Below, in pieces: positions 34,866 to 43,661 of a stretch of DNA of 64,000 bases. The DNA is from DASWJS01 sp036397035. Lineage in GTDB: Bacteria > Actinomycetota > AC-67. The DNA lies in contig DASWJS010000031.1 of NCBI GenBank assembly GCA_036397035.1, positions 143,108 to 207,107 of the forward strand, in the 5' to 3' direction. A program made the position numbers and the translations under genes. Under the pieces are notes generated by a model. The model did not search any database, was not told where the DNA came from, and saw only the letters and a program-made list of their open reading frames with translations. The number at the start of each line of letters is the position of its first letter. Positions within the stretch are counted from its first letter, which is position 1.

Positions 34866-34976
34866 GACAGACTCTGACCGCTCGCAGGAAGCCCGGCGAC
34901 CTCCGCTAGCCAAGAGATCGCTCTTTCGTAACAAGAAATTAACATTCGTTTGCAGGACATCCCGGTGCTTGCACCG

Positions 34977-34994
34977 TACTACTAGTACTACTAG
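34977..34994. repeat. Tandem 9-bp direct repeat
   Basis: TACTACTAG occurs twice in direct succession, immediately after the 14-bp palindrome at 34963-34976 and about 105 nt before the next gene. It may be a regulator-binding site. Confidence 0.5.
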
Positions 34995-35099
34995 GGGAAT
35001 ACGCCGAAGGCTGACGGTTTGCTTTGGGCCCGGCACCGGCGGTGGCGGCAGCGGTGTCCCGCGGGCGGAGCCGCATACCGGAACGGACAAGGGGGAACG

Positions 35100-35570
35100 A
35101 TGCGAAGGACGTTGTCGATCAGCAGGGTAGCGATTCTGCTAGTCAGCTTGATGGCTGGGGCAGCAACACCGGCGCTGGCCGAGCAGAACTGCCAGAAGGC
35201 TTTCACTCCGGAAGGTTCTGTCGCTGGCGAGGCAGCTCTTCTCACCGGCCACACCGAAGTTAGCTGCGGTGATATCGGCTCCACCGTCACACTCGTTCCT
35301 AAGCACAGGATGTGCCTTGAGCGCTCGAGTTGGAGCGGCTTCCGAACCTTCGGATGCACCGACTGGGTGGATGCACCTCGAGGTGTGACGAGCAAGCTTG
35401 CAGGGTCTGGCTGCAAGGTGGGGGAGTACGACTGGGCGACCGCTTCGAATTACAAGTTCGGCGGCAGCTGGGAAGATCAGCGCACCGTCAACTCTGGCGC
35501 AAATACGTCTGTGTATTGCGAGGCGGATGTTCCTTTCACGCCCGTAGCGGTGATGGACGATACGCCATAG
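35100..35570 (+). CDS. Secreted cysteine-containing protein of unknown function
   Basis: A 156-residue protein with a classical signal peptide (RVAILLVSLMAGAATPALA, cut after ALA). The mature part has six cysteines (QNCQ, VSCGD, RMCLE, FGCTD, SGCKV, VYCEA), an even number that suggests disulfides outside the cell. No family is recognised. GGGGGAAC precedes the ATG. Base composition is less GC-rich than the core genes, suggesting transfer. It is followed by a lipoprotein and an ABC exporter on the same strand. Confidence 0.65.
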   Translation: MRRTLSISRVAILLVSLMAGAATPALAEQNCQKAFTPEGSVAGEAALLTGHTEVSCGDIGSTVTLVPKHRMCLERSSWSGFRTFGCTDWVDAPRGVTSKLAGSGCKVGEYDWATASNYKFGGSWEDQRTVNSGANTSVYCEADVPFTPVAVMDDTP

Positions 35571-35634
35571 CCTTCCATCGATCGCGAGCCCAGCTGCACG
35601 CTCCTGCATCCTGTTGAGATCAAGATCGACCGTG

Positions 35635-36324
35635 ATGAGCAGATGGCTGTGTTGGGGGCTGGCGAGCTTGGGCCTTGTTCTCGGGGCCTGCTCGGATGGT
35701 GCTCGGGAGTTCGTTTCACCCATGGCCGTGTCCGGGGTTCCGGTTCGCTCTCGGAGCGATCTGCACGATGGCCGCTACTTCATGAAGCTGCGGCAAACGG
35801 TGCCGGGACTCGCTCACGATGAGCAGGTGGCTGCCGCACGGCAAGGGAGTCTCGTTGAACCGGCCGAGTCAATTGTGGAATTCACCTTCTTGATCGAGGA
35901 CGGCGTCGTGGTGGAGGCTGAGTCACGGATTTGGATATTGCCAGAGATGAGACTTTGGTCCTCGACCGTTGCCGCCGGGGACGGAGTCGTCCTTCTGCAT
36001 CACGCAGCCTGCGAGAGAACGACTCTCGGCACACCCCCCTCTACAACCGAGGACCTCCTCCTCGACTTTGGTGGTCCGGTTCGCCCATACAAGTCGTACG
36101 GGTTTGTGCCATTGGAGAAGTTCGAGGGAAGTTCTGCGTCGCGTCGTGTGCTCAAGCCGGGCCCTGTAGAGTATGAGTTCGTGACCGTCGGCCGGGATCG
36201 AGGGACCTACACTTCCAGAACGGAAGGTGGCGACGTGCTGTTCGTTCAGCAGCGACTCCAGTTCGATCAAATCGAAGTCGAGGCAGGCAAGCTCGATGTG
36301 GACGGGTTGCACTGTTGGGAGTAG
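35635..36324 (+). CDS. Lipoprotein of unknown function
   Basis: A 229-residue protein with a lipoprotein signal ending in the lipobox LGAC (about residues 16-19). The mature region is beta-rich with no recognisable domain. No clear ribosome site is seen; GTG at 35632 directly before the ATG is an alternative start. Its end overlaps the start of the ABC ATPase gene, so it is probably an accessory part of that exporter or its immunity protein. That is inferred from context only. Confidence 0.6.
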   Translation: MSRWLCWGLASLGLVLGACSDGAREFVSPMAVSGVPVRSRSDLHDGRYFMKLRQTVPGLAHDEQVAAARQGSLVEPAESIVEFTFLIEDGVVVEAESRIWILPEMRLWSSTVAAGDGVVLLHHAACERTTLGTPPSTTEDLLLDFGGPVRPYKSYGFVPLEKFEGSSASRRVLKPGPVEYEFVTVGRDRGTYTSRTEGGDVLFVQQRLQFDQIEVEAGKLDVDGLHCWE

Positions 36325-37079
36325 CTGCGAATCCCAGCGATGAAAGGCAACCCGGAAGCCCGGCCCCTGTCAGACTTGATGCTGACGATGCGGTACGAGT
36401 CCAGAATCTGACCAAACGCTATGGCGCGACGCGTGCGCTGGATGGCGTAAGCCTCTCCGTGCCTGCCGGGAGCATTTTCGGGTTGGTCGGGCCCAACGGC
36501 GCCGGAAAGACGACTCTGATCAAGACCCTAGTCGGCTTGGCCCGCGCCGATGAAGGAGAAGCTCATCTCCTCGGGTATCCAGTGCCCCACACTCTGGTGC
36601 AGGCGCTTCCGCGTGTCGGCGTCATGCTCGACGTCCCTGGTTTCTATCCGCGTCTGTCGCTGCGGTCGAATCTTCGGATGCTCGCGGAGGGGCTGAGCCC
36701 CGGCGAGGTCGACGGAGCGCTCAACACGGTCGGGCTGCTTGAACGCGCTGGCAGCAAGGTGCGCACGTTGTCACACGGCATGCGCCAGCGTCTCGCCTGC
36801 GCGGCGGCGCTCATTCGCGACCCGGCGCTGCTCATCATGGACGAACCCTTCAACGGGCTCGACCCTCCGACGGTCAGGGACCTTCGCCAACTCCTCGCCG
36901 AGCGCGGTGCGCGCGGAAAGACCGTGTTCATCTCGAGTCACCAACTCGAGGAACTCGAAAAGCTCTGCTCGCACGTCGCCGCCATCCAGCGCGGCCGCGT
37001 GGTGGCAGCGATCGCGTTGTCGGAGCTAGGCGGGACGTCGCTCGAGGATTGGTTCTTTGGGCTGGAGGGGTGGCATTGA
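36315..37079 (+). CDS. ABC-2 type exporter ATPase
   Basis: A 254-residue ATPase of the drug/peptide exporter type: Walker A VGPNGAGKTTLIKTL, signature LSHGMRQRLACAAAL (degenerate, SHGMR for SGGQ), Walker B LLIMDEPFNGLDP, H-loop SSHQLEELE. The TTG at 36315, overlapping the lipoprotein stop, is the only usable start in frame before the conserved core. The product would energise the permease encoded next. It lacks the long C-terminal extension of some such ATPases. Confidence 0.88.
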   Translation: MGVAANPSDERQPGSPAPVRLDADDAVRVQNLTKRYGATRALDGVSLSVPAGSIFGLVGPNGAGKTTLIKTLVGLARADEGEAHLLGYPVPHTLVQALPRVGVMLDVPGFYPRLSLRSNLRMLAEGLSPGEVDGALNTVGLLERAGSKVRTLSHGMRQRLACAAALIRDPALLIMDEPFNGLDPPTVRDLRQLLAERGARGKTVFISSHQLEELEKLCSHVAAIQRGRVVAAIALSELGGTSLEDWFFGLEGWH

Positions 37080-37990
37080 GGTTTTGGCATCTGGTCTTCT
37101 CAGATGTCCGGAGGCTGCTTTCGCGCCGCATGGTCCTCGTCGTCGTGCTGGCCGGGATTGGGCTCGTTGTGGCGCAGGCAATCAGCAATTACGAGCTGCT
37201 CCCGGCGGCGCAGACTCGCTTTGCCGATTACGACCATCTCCTCCAAGGCGGATCCATCACCGCGGACCAGCACGAGCAGTTCGTGGCCGCCAACACGACG
37301 GAGATCGAGAGGTTGGAGGCGACGCTTGATCCGGCCGCGTACGGGGGGCTTTCCGCTCGATTTGCGGGCAGCGCTGTCGGCGTGCTGCTGGCGGTCTTCA
37401 TGGCGGCGGCGTTCGTCGGGGCGGAGTTCCGGTGGGGGTACTGGTCGATGCTCCTGGTACGTGAGCCCCGTCGTCACCGTCTGCTGGCATCAAAGCTCGT
37501 TACGATCGCCATGGCGACCATCGTGCTCGCGACGATCCTCGTCGCAGCCGGATATGTCGCGGGCTTGATACTTGCAGCCCTGCACGACGTACCGGCTGCG
37601 TCGGGCTCCGGATTCGGGGCCGTCATGGCCGCGCTGCCTCGGGCCTGGATCCCCGCCCTGCTCTACGCGGTGATCGCAACCGTCGGATCGATCGTCGCCC
37701 GGTCGTCGCTCGCCGGCGTGGGAACGGCAGGCGGGCTCATCATGGCCGACGGCCTTCTGCTGAGCGACATCGGCGTTTTCGGGAACGTTTCTCCCGTGCA
37801 TCGAGTAGCCAATCTGGTCGAAGTCTCCCAATCGCCTGTTCGTTCGGTGATCTGGTTTCCCGGCGGCGGCTTTCCCGCCGGAGGGATCGCTGCCGCGGAC
37901 GTGGCTGTCCTCTTCGGTTGGGCCGCGGTGGCGGTCTTGGGAGCCGTCCTAGTCGTCCGGCGAACGGAGTACGGGCGGCAGTCGGACTAG
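37076..37990 (+). CDS. ABC-2 type exporter permease
   Basis: A 304-residue membrane protein with about six hydrophobic helices, one near the N-terminus followed by a large extracytoplasmic loop (about 38-100), then a cluster (AVGVLLAVFMAAAFVGAEF, IAMATIVLATILVAAGYVAGL and others). TTG at 37076 overlaps the ATPase stop and has GGAGGGG 5 nt upstream; GTG at 37070 is an alternative. With the ATPase it forms an exporter of unknown substrate. Confidence 0.82.
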   Translation: MRFWHLVFSDVRRLLSRRMVLVVVLAGIGLVVAQAISNYELLPAAQTRFADYDHLLQGGSITADQHEQFVAANTTEIERLEATLDPAAYGGLSARFAGSAVGVLLAVFMAAAFVGAEFRWGYWSMLLVREPRRHRLLASKLVTIAMATIVLATILVAAGYVAGLILAALHDVPAASGSGFGAVMAALPRAWIPALLYAVIATVGSIVARSSLAGVGTAGGLIMADGLLLSDIGVFGNVSPVHRVANLVEVSQSPVRSVIWFPGGGFPAGGIAAADVAVLFGWAAVAVLGAVLVVRRTEYGRQSD

Positions 37991-38064
37991 CAGGCGACCG
38001 AAAACGCCCGCGGGGAATGAGCGAGTAGGCTCCTCGGGAAGACGGAGCGGGCGAACGGAGGATT

Positions 38065-39375
38065 GTGCCGTTCTTGGATCGCCGTGACGCAGGGCGGCGC
38101 CTCGGCAGGGCGCTCGGGCATCTGCGAGCCGATCACCCGGTCGTGGTGGGGCTCCCGCGCGGAGGCATTCCCGTCGCGGCCGAGGTCGCGCGAGAGCTGG
38201 ACGCGCCCCTCGACGTGCTCGTCGTCCGGAAACTGGGGTGCCCGTGGCAGCCGGAGCTGGCGATGGGCGCCGTCGGCGAAGGTGGCGTTCGCGTCCTGAA
38301 CGAGGCGCTCGTTGCCGACCTCGGCGTGAGCGAAGCGCAGATCGAGGAGATCGTGAACCGCGAGCGCGCCGAGGTCGAGCGGCGGCTCGCCCGCTATCGC
38401 GGCGACCGGCAGGCGGTGCCGGTCGAGGGGCGAACGGTCATCGTCGTCGACGACGGGATCGCGACCGGATCGACCGCGCGCGCCGCCGTCGAGGTGCTGC
38501 GCCACCGCGGCGCGCGGCGGGTGGTTCTGGCGGTGCCGGTCGCGCCGTCGAGAGGGGTCGAAAGCCTGACGCGCGCCGCCGACGAGTTCGTCGTGCTGGA
38601 GGCGCCCACCGCGTTCTTCGCCGTCGGTCAGTTCTACACCGACTTCGCCCAGACGTCCGACGAGGAGGTGACGGCGCTGCTGGCCGGCTCGGCTGCGCCG
38701 GCTCCCGTCGTTGGTGGAGCGACCGGAACCGCATCGGTCGCGATCGAGTTGCCGGACGCGACCTTGGACGGCGACCTGTCGATGCCGCCCGATCCCATCG
38801 GCATCGTGGTGTTCGCGCACGGCAGCGGGAGCAGCAGGCTGAGTCCGCGCAACCGGGCCGTCGCGGCCGCGCTCAACGAGGCGCGAATCGCGACGCTGCT
38901 GCTCGACCTGCTGACGCCAGAGGAAGAACCGGACCGCGCCAACGTCTTCGACGTCGAGTTGCTCGCCGGGCGGCTCGCCGTCGCGACGCGCTGGCTCCGG
39001 GCGCGCGCCGGGATCGCTTCCCTGCCGCTCGGCTATTTCGGCGCCAGCACGGGCGCGGCAGCGGCGCTGTGGGCGGCTGCCGGCCTTCCGGACGACGTCG
39101 CCGCGGTGGTCTCGCGCGGCGGCCGGCCCGACCTCGCGGGCGAGCGGCTCGGCGAGGTGCGCGCGCCGACGCTGCTCATCGTGGGCGGTGACGACGACGC
39201 GGTCCTGGCGATGAATCGCCGGGCGCAGCAGGCGTTGCGGTGCCCGAGCGCGCTGGAGGTCGTGCCGCGCGCGACGCACTTGTTCGAAGAGCCGGGCGCG
39301 CTCGACCGCGTCGCCGCGCTCGCCACCGGCTGGTTCGCGCGCCTGTTCAAGGGCGCGGCTCGGCGAGCCGGGTAG
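38065..39375 (+). CDS. Phosphoribosyltransferase fused to dienelactone hydrolase-like domain
   Basis: A 436-residue two-domain protein. The N-terminal 210 residues are a type I phosphoribosyltransferase with the PRPP loop VIVVDDGIATGSTARAA. The C-terminal part is an alpha/beta hydrolase with nucleophile Ser in YFGASTGAAAAL, acid in VGGDDDAVL and His in RATHLFEE. This fusion occurs in several bacterial genomes but its substrate is not known. GTG at 38065 has CGGAGG 5 nt upstream. It is not obviously in an operon with its neighbours. Confidence 0.85.
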   Translation: MPFLDRRDAGRRLGRALGHLRADHPVVVGLPRGGIPVAAEVARELDAPLDVLVVRKLGCPWQPELAMGAVGEGGVRVLNEALVADLGVSEAQIEEIVNRERAEVERRLARYRGDRQAVPVEGRTVIVVDDGIATGSTARAAVEVLRHRGARRVVLAVPVAPSRGVESLTRAADEFVVLEAPTAFFAVGQFYTDFAQTSDEEVTALLAGSAAPAPVVGGATGTASVAIELPDATLDGDLSMPPDPIGIVVFAHGSGSSRLSPRNRAVAAALNEARIATLLLDLLTPEEEPDRANVFDVELLAGRLAVATRWLRARAGIASLPLGYFGASTGAAAALWAAAGLPDDVAAVVSRGGRPDLAGERLGEVRAPTLLIVGGDDDAVLAMNRRAQQALRCPSALEVVPRATHLFEEPGALDRVAALATGWFARLFKGAARRAG

Positions 39376-39479
39376 CGCGCTGCACGAGCACGTCGGTGGT
39401 TGCGTCAGGTCGATCCTGGACGACCCCGGCGCGAGGCTTTCGCGTACGGTGGAGCGTCGTCTTGGGAGGAGGGATTGCC

Positions 39480-40274
39480 ATGGCCGAAGCACAGACCCCG
39501 GTTCCCGGCGGAAAGGTTCGCTGGACCCGCCTGGCGGCGCTGGGATTCGCCTTTGCCGCCGCCGCGCCGCTCGTCATGCTGATCGCGGGAGCGGCCTTCG
39601 GGCTGGACCTCGCCGACGCCGTGTTCCTCGTCATGCCGATTGCCCTGTACGCGCTCCTCGCCTTCCTCGTGTGGCGATTCGGAACGTGGGCGAAGGTCGT
39701 CGCGAACATCCTCGGCCTGCTCGGCGCGCTCGGATTCTTCTGGCTGATCTTCGGGCTGTTCGAGCCTGGGAGCTTCTTCGACTTCGTTCCCGGCGTGCTG
39801 TTCCTGCCCGGCGTCGTGATGGGCGTCGTGTCCTCGATCGGGGCGATCGTGGCGCAGGGGCGCGGGCATCGGACGATGAGAGCCGAGGGCGGAGAGGCGC
39901 GTGGCATCCGGATCGCGCTCACGGTCGTGGCGGCGCTGACGATCCTGTCGGGCGTCCTGACGGTTGCCATGCGTTCCAGCGCCGACGCCAGCGTCGCGGA
40001 CGAACGGGTCGCGATGAAGAACTTCGCATTCGCGCCGGAGGAGTTCTCCGTCGCGGGCGGCTCGACGATCTACGTCGGCAACGAGGACCCGTTCCTGCAC
40101 ACCTTCACCGTCGACGAACTCGGCATCGATGAGAGGTTCACGGTCGGCACCTCCAGGCTCATCACGGTCCCCGCCGAGCCCGGCACGTACGTCTTCTACT
40201 GCACCCCGCACAGCGACCCCGACTCACCCGACCCCGACGACGACGACATGGCGGGCCGCCTCACCGTGACCTGA
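39480..40274 (+). CDS. Membrane protein with C-terminal cupredoxin domain
   Basis: A 264-residue protein with about four transmembrane helices in the first 160 residues and an extracytoplasmic cupredoxin domain after about 172. Copper ligands can be assigned: His in LHTFTV, Cys and His in YCTPH, and Met in DDDMAGRL, a type 1 blue-copper set. It may carry electrons or sense copper at the membrane. GGGAGGAGGG lies upstream of the ATG. Confidence 0.78.
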   Translation: MAEAQTPVPGGKVRWTRLAALGFAFAAAAPLVMLIAGAAFGLDLADAVFLVMPIALYALLAFLVWRFGTWAKVVANILGLLGALGFFWLIFGLFEPGSFFDFVPGVLFLPGVVMGVVSSIGAIVAQGRGHRTMRAEGGEARGIRIALTVVAALTILSGVLTVAMRSSADASVADERVAMKNFAFAPEEFSVAGGSTIYVGNEDPFLHTFTVDELGIDERFTVGTSRLITVPAEPGTYVFYCTPHSDPDSPDPDDDDMAGRLTVT

Positions 40275-40277
40275 CCG

Positions 40278-42803
40278 TCACTCGTGGCTGATCGCGGCGA
40301 GCACGTCGAGCCGGGCCGCGCGGCGTGCGGGGCCGACCGCGGCCACGACGCCGGCGATGCCGGCGGAGAACAGGAAGACGACCAGTTGCCCGCCGGGAAT
40401 CGAGAGCGTCGTGATGCCTTCGTCGGCGAGCGCGCGCACCAGGATCGTGCCGAACACGAGCCCGATCCCGAGGCCGAGCAGCCCGCCGATCAGCGCGATC
40501 AGCACGGACTCCCAGCGGATCATGCGGCGCGTCTGCCGGCGACTCATGCCGACCGCGCGCAGGAGTCCCAGCTCGCGCGTGCGTTCGAAGACGCTCAGCG
40601 CGAGCGTGTTCACGATGCCGAGCAGCGCGATCAGAATCGCCAGCCCGAGCAATGCGTTGATCAGACCGAGCAATTGGTCGATCTGCCGCTCTTGCTCTGC
40701 GCGCAGCTCGCCCTGGTCGAGCACCTCGACGTTGGGGAAGTCGTCGGTGACGCTCTCGATGGCCGCGCGCGCGTCGCCGGGCTCGGTCTTGACGAACACC
40801 AGGGAGTGAAGGCGTGAGGTGTACAGCTCTTCGTAGGTCTCCATGGAGATGATTCGCTCACCGAGCATGCCGTTCTGCGTGAAGGTGCCGGCGACGGTCA
40901 GGTCGCGCACCCCGGCCGCCGGGAAGCGCATCGGCATCGGCTCGCCCGGCTCGACGCCGGTCGACTCCGCGAGGCTTTCGTGGATCAGCACGCCCTCGCC
41001 GGTCGCCAGTCGCTCCAGCGCGCCGGGCTCGGCGCCGAGTCCGACAACGTCCTCGACGCGGGCGGGATCCACCGCGGACAGGAACTGACTCATCGTCGAG
41101 CCGGGCTCGCGGAACTCCGCGTAGACGACCGGGACGGCGGCGGCGATCTCGTCCGCCGCGTCCAGCTCTTCTGCGACGGTGTTGCTGAAGCCCGCGAACT
41201 GCGTGGTCGATTGCAGGACGAAGTCGGCCCGCAGCGACTGCTCGATCAGGGCGCCGACCGACGCCTTCACCGACGAGCCCATCACCGAGAACGTGGCGAC
41301 GAGCGCGAGCCCGATCATCAGCGCGGCCGACGTGGACGCGGTGCGACGGGGATTGCGCGAGGCGTTGTTGCGTCCGAGGCGCCCCGCGACGCCGCTCATT
41401 CGCGGGAGCGGCGCCCCGAGGAAGCGGCTGAGCGGACGTGCCGTGAGGGGCGACAACGTGGTCACGCCGAGGAAGGTCGCGAACACGCCTCCTCCGACGG
41501 ACGCCAGCCCGCCGGTGTCGCCCAGCAGTCCGAGCATCACGAGCCCGACGCCGATCGCGACCACCACGCCGCCGGTCACGAGGCGCACGCCGACGCCGAG
41601 CGGCCGGACGCCGTCGGACTCGCGCAGGGCCTCCATCGGCGTGACGTGCGCCGCCCGGCGGGCGGGAAGGACCGACGCGACGAGCGTGATGACGATGCCG
41701 ACCGCCGCCGCCGCCCAGATCGTGCGCGGGAGCACTTGCAACGACGTGCTCGGCAGGTCGATCCCGAACCCCTCCAGGAGCGCGCGCAGCCCCGCGGCCA
41801 CGAGCACGCCGAAGCCAAGGCCGATCGCGGCGGCCACGACGCCGGTCAGGAACGCTTCGGCGAGCACCGATCGCGTGACCTGCGCGCCGCTCGCGCCGAG
41901 CGCCCGCAGCAGGCCCAGCTCGCGCGTTCGCTGCGCGATCAGGATGCTGAAGGTGTTGAAGATGATGAAGGCGCCGACGAATAGCGCGACGCCTGCGAAA
42001 ACCAGCAACGCGGTGCGAAAGAAGCCGAGCCCTTCCTGGATCGTCTCGGCTTGCTCTTGCCCGGCCTCCGCGGCCGTGATCGCCTGGGTCTCGTCGGGAA
42101 GGATCCCGGCCACGCGCGCCTGCAGCTCGCGCGCGGTGACGCCCTGGGCCGCGCGGATGCTGATCGCGTCGAAGCCGCCCTTCGCGCCGAGCACGCGCTG
42201 TGCCGTCCGCAGGTCGAAGACGGCGAGCGTCGCGCCGCCCAGGTTGTCCGCGCTGCCGAAGCCGGCGATGCCGACCACCTCGAACTCCTCCGGCGGTCCC
42301 TCGAAGAGCACCGTCACGACGTCGCCGACCTCGATCTCGCCGTCGGCGGCCGTCGTGACGTCGACGGCAACCTCGCCGTCCCGTTCGGGGTTGCGCCCCT
42401 CGCGGATCGTCAGGACCTGGAACGAAGGGTGCCGGGACGCCGACACGCCGAGCGTCGGCGGTCCCATCCTGCCGATCGGCTCGCCGTCGGGGGCGACGAT
42501 CTGCGCGAAGCCCGAGACTTCGCCCTCGGCGACCGCGACGCCCTCGACGGCGCGGACTTCGTCCAGGAGCGTCTCGGGGACGAGCGGCCGGTCGTCCGCC
42601 GCGGAGATGAAATCGGCCTCGGCGCGGACGATCACGTCGGTGCTCGCCGTCACCTCCGCGAACAGCTCGTCGAACGCGCGGTTCATCGTGTCGGTCAGCA
42701 CGTAGGTCCCGGTGACGAAGCCCACGCCCAGGACGACCGCCAGCGTCGTCAGGGCGAGCCGGAACTTGTGCGCGAGGAAGCCGCGGAACGTCGCCTTCCA
42801 CAT
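40278..42803 (-). CDS. MacB/FtsX-type ABC transporter permease
   Basis: An 841-residue permease with two FtsX repeats. An N-terminal helix (FRLALTTLAVVLGVGFVTG) leads to a MacB-like periplasmic domain (about 45-250), three helices, a second helix set, a further extracellular domain and three C-terminal helices. Both repeats contain the family segment RELGLLRALG or RELGLLRAVG. The ATG at 42803 is 3 nt after the ATPase stop. The exporter probably handles lipoproteins, peptides or an antimicrobial. Confidence 0.92.
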   Translation of the reverse strand: MWKATFRGFLAHKFRLALTTLAVVLGVGFVTGTYVLTDTMNRAFDELFAEVTASTDVIVRAEADFISAADDRPLVPETLLDEVRAVEGVAVAEGEVSGFAQIVAPDGEPIGRMGPPTLGVSASRHPSFQVLTIREGRNPERDGEVAVDVTTAADGEIEVGDVVTVLFEGPPEEFEVVGIAGFGSADNLGGATLAVFDLRTAQRVLGAKGGFDAISIRAAQGVTARELQARVAGILPDETQAITAAEAGQEQAETIQEGLGFFRTALLVFAGVALFVGAFIIFNTFSILIAQRTRELGLLRALGASGAQVTRSVLAEAFLTGVVAAAIGLGFGVLVAAGLRALLEGFGIDLPSTSLQVLPRTIWAAAAVGIVITLVASVLPARRAAHVTPMEALRESDGVRPLGVGVRLVTGGVVVAIGVGLVMLGLLGDTGGLASVGGGVFATFLGVTTLSPLTARPLSRFLGAPLPRMSGVAGRLGRNNASRNPRRTASTSAALMIGLALVATFSVMGSSVKASVGALIEQSLRADFVLQSTTQFAGFSNTVAEELDAADEIAAAVPVVYAEFREPGSTMSQFLSAVDPARVEDVVGLGAEPGALERLATGEGVLIHESLAESTGVEPGEPMPMRFPAAGVRDLTVAGTFTQNGMLGERIISMETYEELYTSRLHSLVFVKTEPGDARAAIESVTDDFPNVEVLDQGELRAEQERQIDQLLGLINALLGLAILIALLGIVNTLALSVFERTRELGLLRAVGMSRRQTRRMIRWESVLIALIGGLLGLGIGLVFGTILVRALADEGITTLSIPGGQLVVFLFSAGIAGVVAAVGPARRAARLDVLAAISHE

Positions 42804-42806
42804 GGC

Positions 42807-43577
42807 TCAGCCGCCGAGCACCTTCATCGTGTCCAAGACCCCTTCGGCGGTGGGCGATGCGACCTCGTCGACGATGCGGCCGTCCACGAGGAACACCACG
42901 CGGTCGGTGTGGGCCGCCGCGTTCGGGTCGTGGGTCACCATCACGATCGTCTGTCCCAGCTCGGCGACCGCCCGCGCGAGGAACTCCAGCAGCTCGGTAC
43001 CGGTCTTGGAGTCAAGGTTGCCGGTGGGCTCGTCGGCGAACACGACGTCGGGCCTGCCGGCGAGCGCGCGCGCCGCGGCCACGCGCTGCTGCTGGCCGCC
43101 CGACAGTTCCGCGGGCTTGTGCCCGAGGCGGTCGCGGATGCCGATCGTGTCGATCACGGTGTCGAGCCATTCGCCCTCCGGCTCGCGCCCCGCGATGTCC
43201 ATCGGCAGCGTGATGTTCTCCAGCGCGCTCAGCGTGGGGACCAGGTTGTAGGCCTGGAAGACGAACCCCACGCGGTCGCGCCGAAGCCGGGTCAGGTCCT
43301 TGTCGCGGAGCGATCCGAGTTCCGTGTCGCCGATGTAGGTCGTCCCGGTCGTCAGCGTGTCGAGTCCGGCCATGCAATGCAGCAGCGTGGACTTGCCCGA
43401 GCCGGACGGGCCCATGATCGCGGTGAACCGGGCCCGCTCGAACGCGACGGTCACCCCGTCGAGCGCGCGCACGGCCGTGTGCCCTTGGCCGTAGACCTTG
43501 ACCGCCCCGTCTGCGCGCGCCGCGACGTCCCGGGCATGCTCGGCGATCTTCTGGTCTTGTTCGGTCGGGTCGCCCAT
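42807..43577 (-). CDS. MacB/LolD-type ABC transporter ATPase
   Basis: A 256-residue ATPase: Walker A GPSGSGKSTLLHCMAGL, Q-loop VGFVFQAYNLVP, signature LSGGQQQRVAAARAL, Walker B VVFADEPTGNLD and H-loop MVTHDPNAA. It belongs to the group that works with FtsX-type permeases, and that permease is encoded 3 nt downstream. ATG at 43577 has AGGTGG 5 nt upstream; GTG codons at 43580 and 43586 are alternatives. Confidence 0.93.
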   Translation of the reverse strand: MGDPTEQDQKIAEHARDVAARADGAVKVYGQGHTAVRALDGVTVAFERARFTAIMGPSGSGKSTLLHCMAGLDTLTTGTTYIGDTELGSLRDKDLTRLRRDRVGFVFQAYNLVPTLSALENITLPMDIAGREPEGEWLDTVIDTIGIRDRLGHKPAELSGGQQQRVAAARALAGRPDVVFADEPTGNLDSKTGTELLEFLARAVAELGQTIVMVTHDPNAAAHTDRVVFLVDGRIVDEVASPTAEGVLDTMKVLGG

Positions 43578-43661
43578 CACGTCCACCTACCGAGGCGGAG
43601 AGCACCCGGGGCTACGCGATCCGTCGCCTCGGCACGCGGATCGAAAGCCCGCGACGCATCG

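Larger units (their letters stand above)
34447..35099. other. Long intergenic region with inverted and tandem repeats
   Basis: No convincing gene. The sequence is clearly less GC-rich than the core genome. It contains overlapping inverted repeats at 34834-34865, a palindrome CGGTGC-TT-GCACCG at 34963-34976 and a direct tandem repeat at 34977-34994. The upstream part may hold the cyclase promoter (TAGACT on the minus strand at 34479-34484). Confidence 0.5.

Noticed and set aside
34614..34877. 87-residue open frame in the long intergenic region
   Set aside because: Composition and content show no protein character, and it spans the overlapping inverted repeats.
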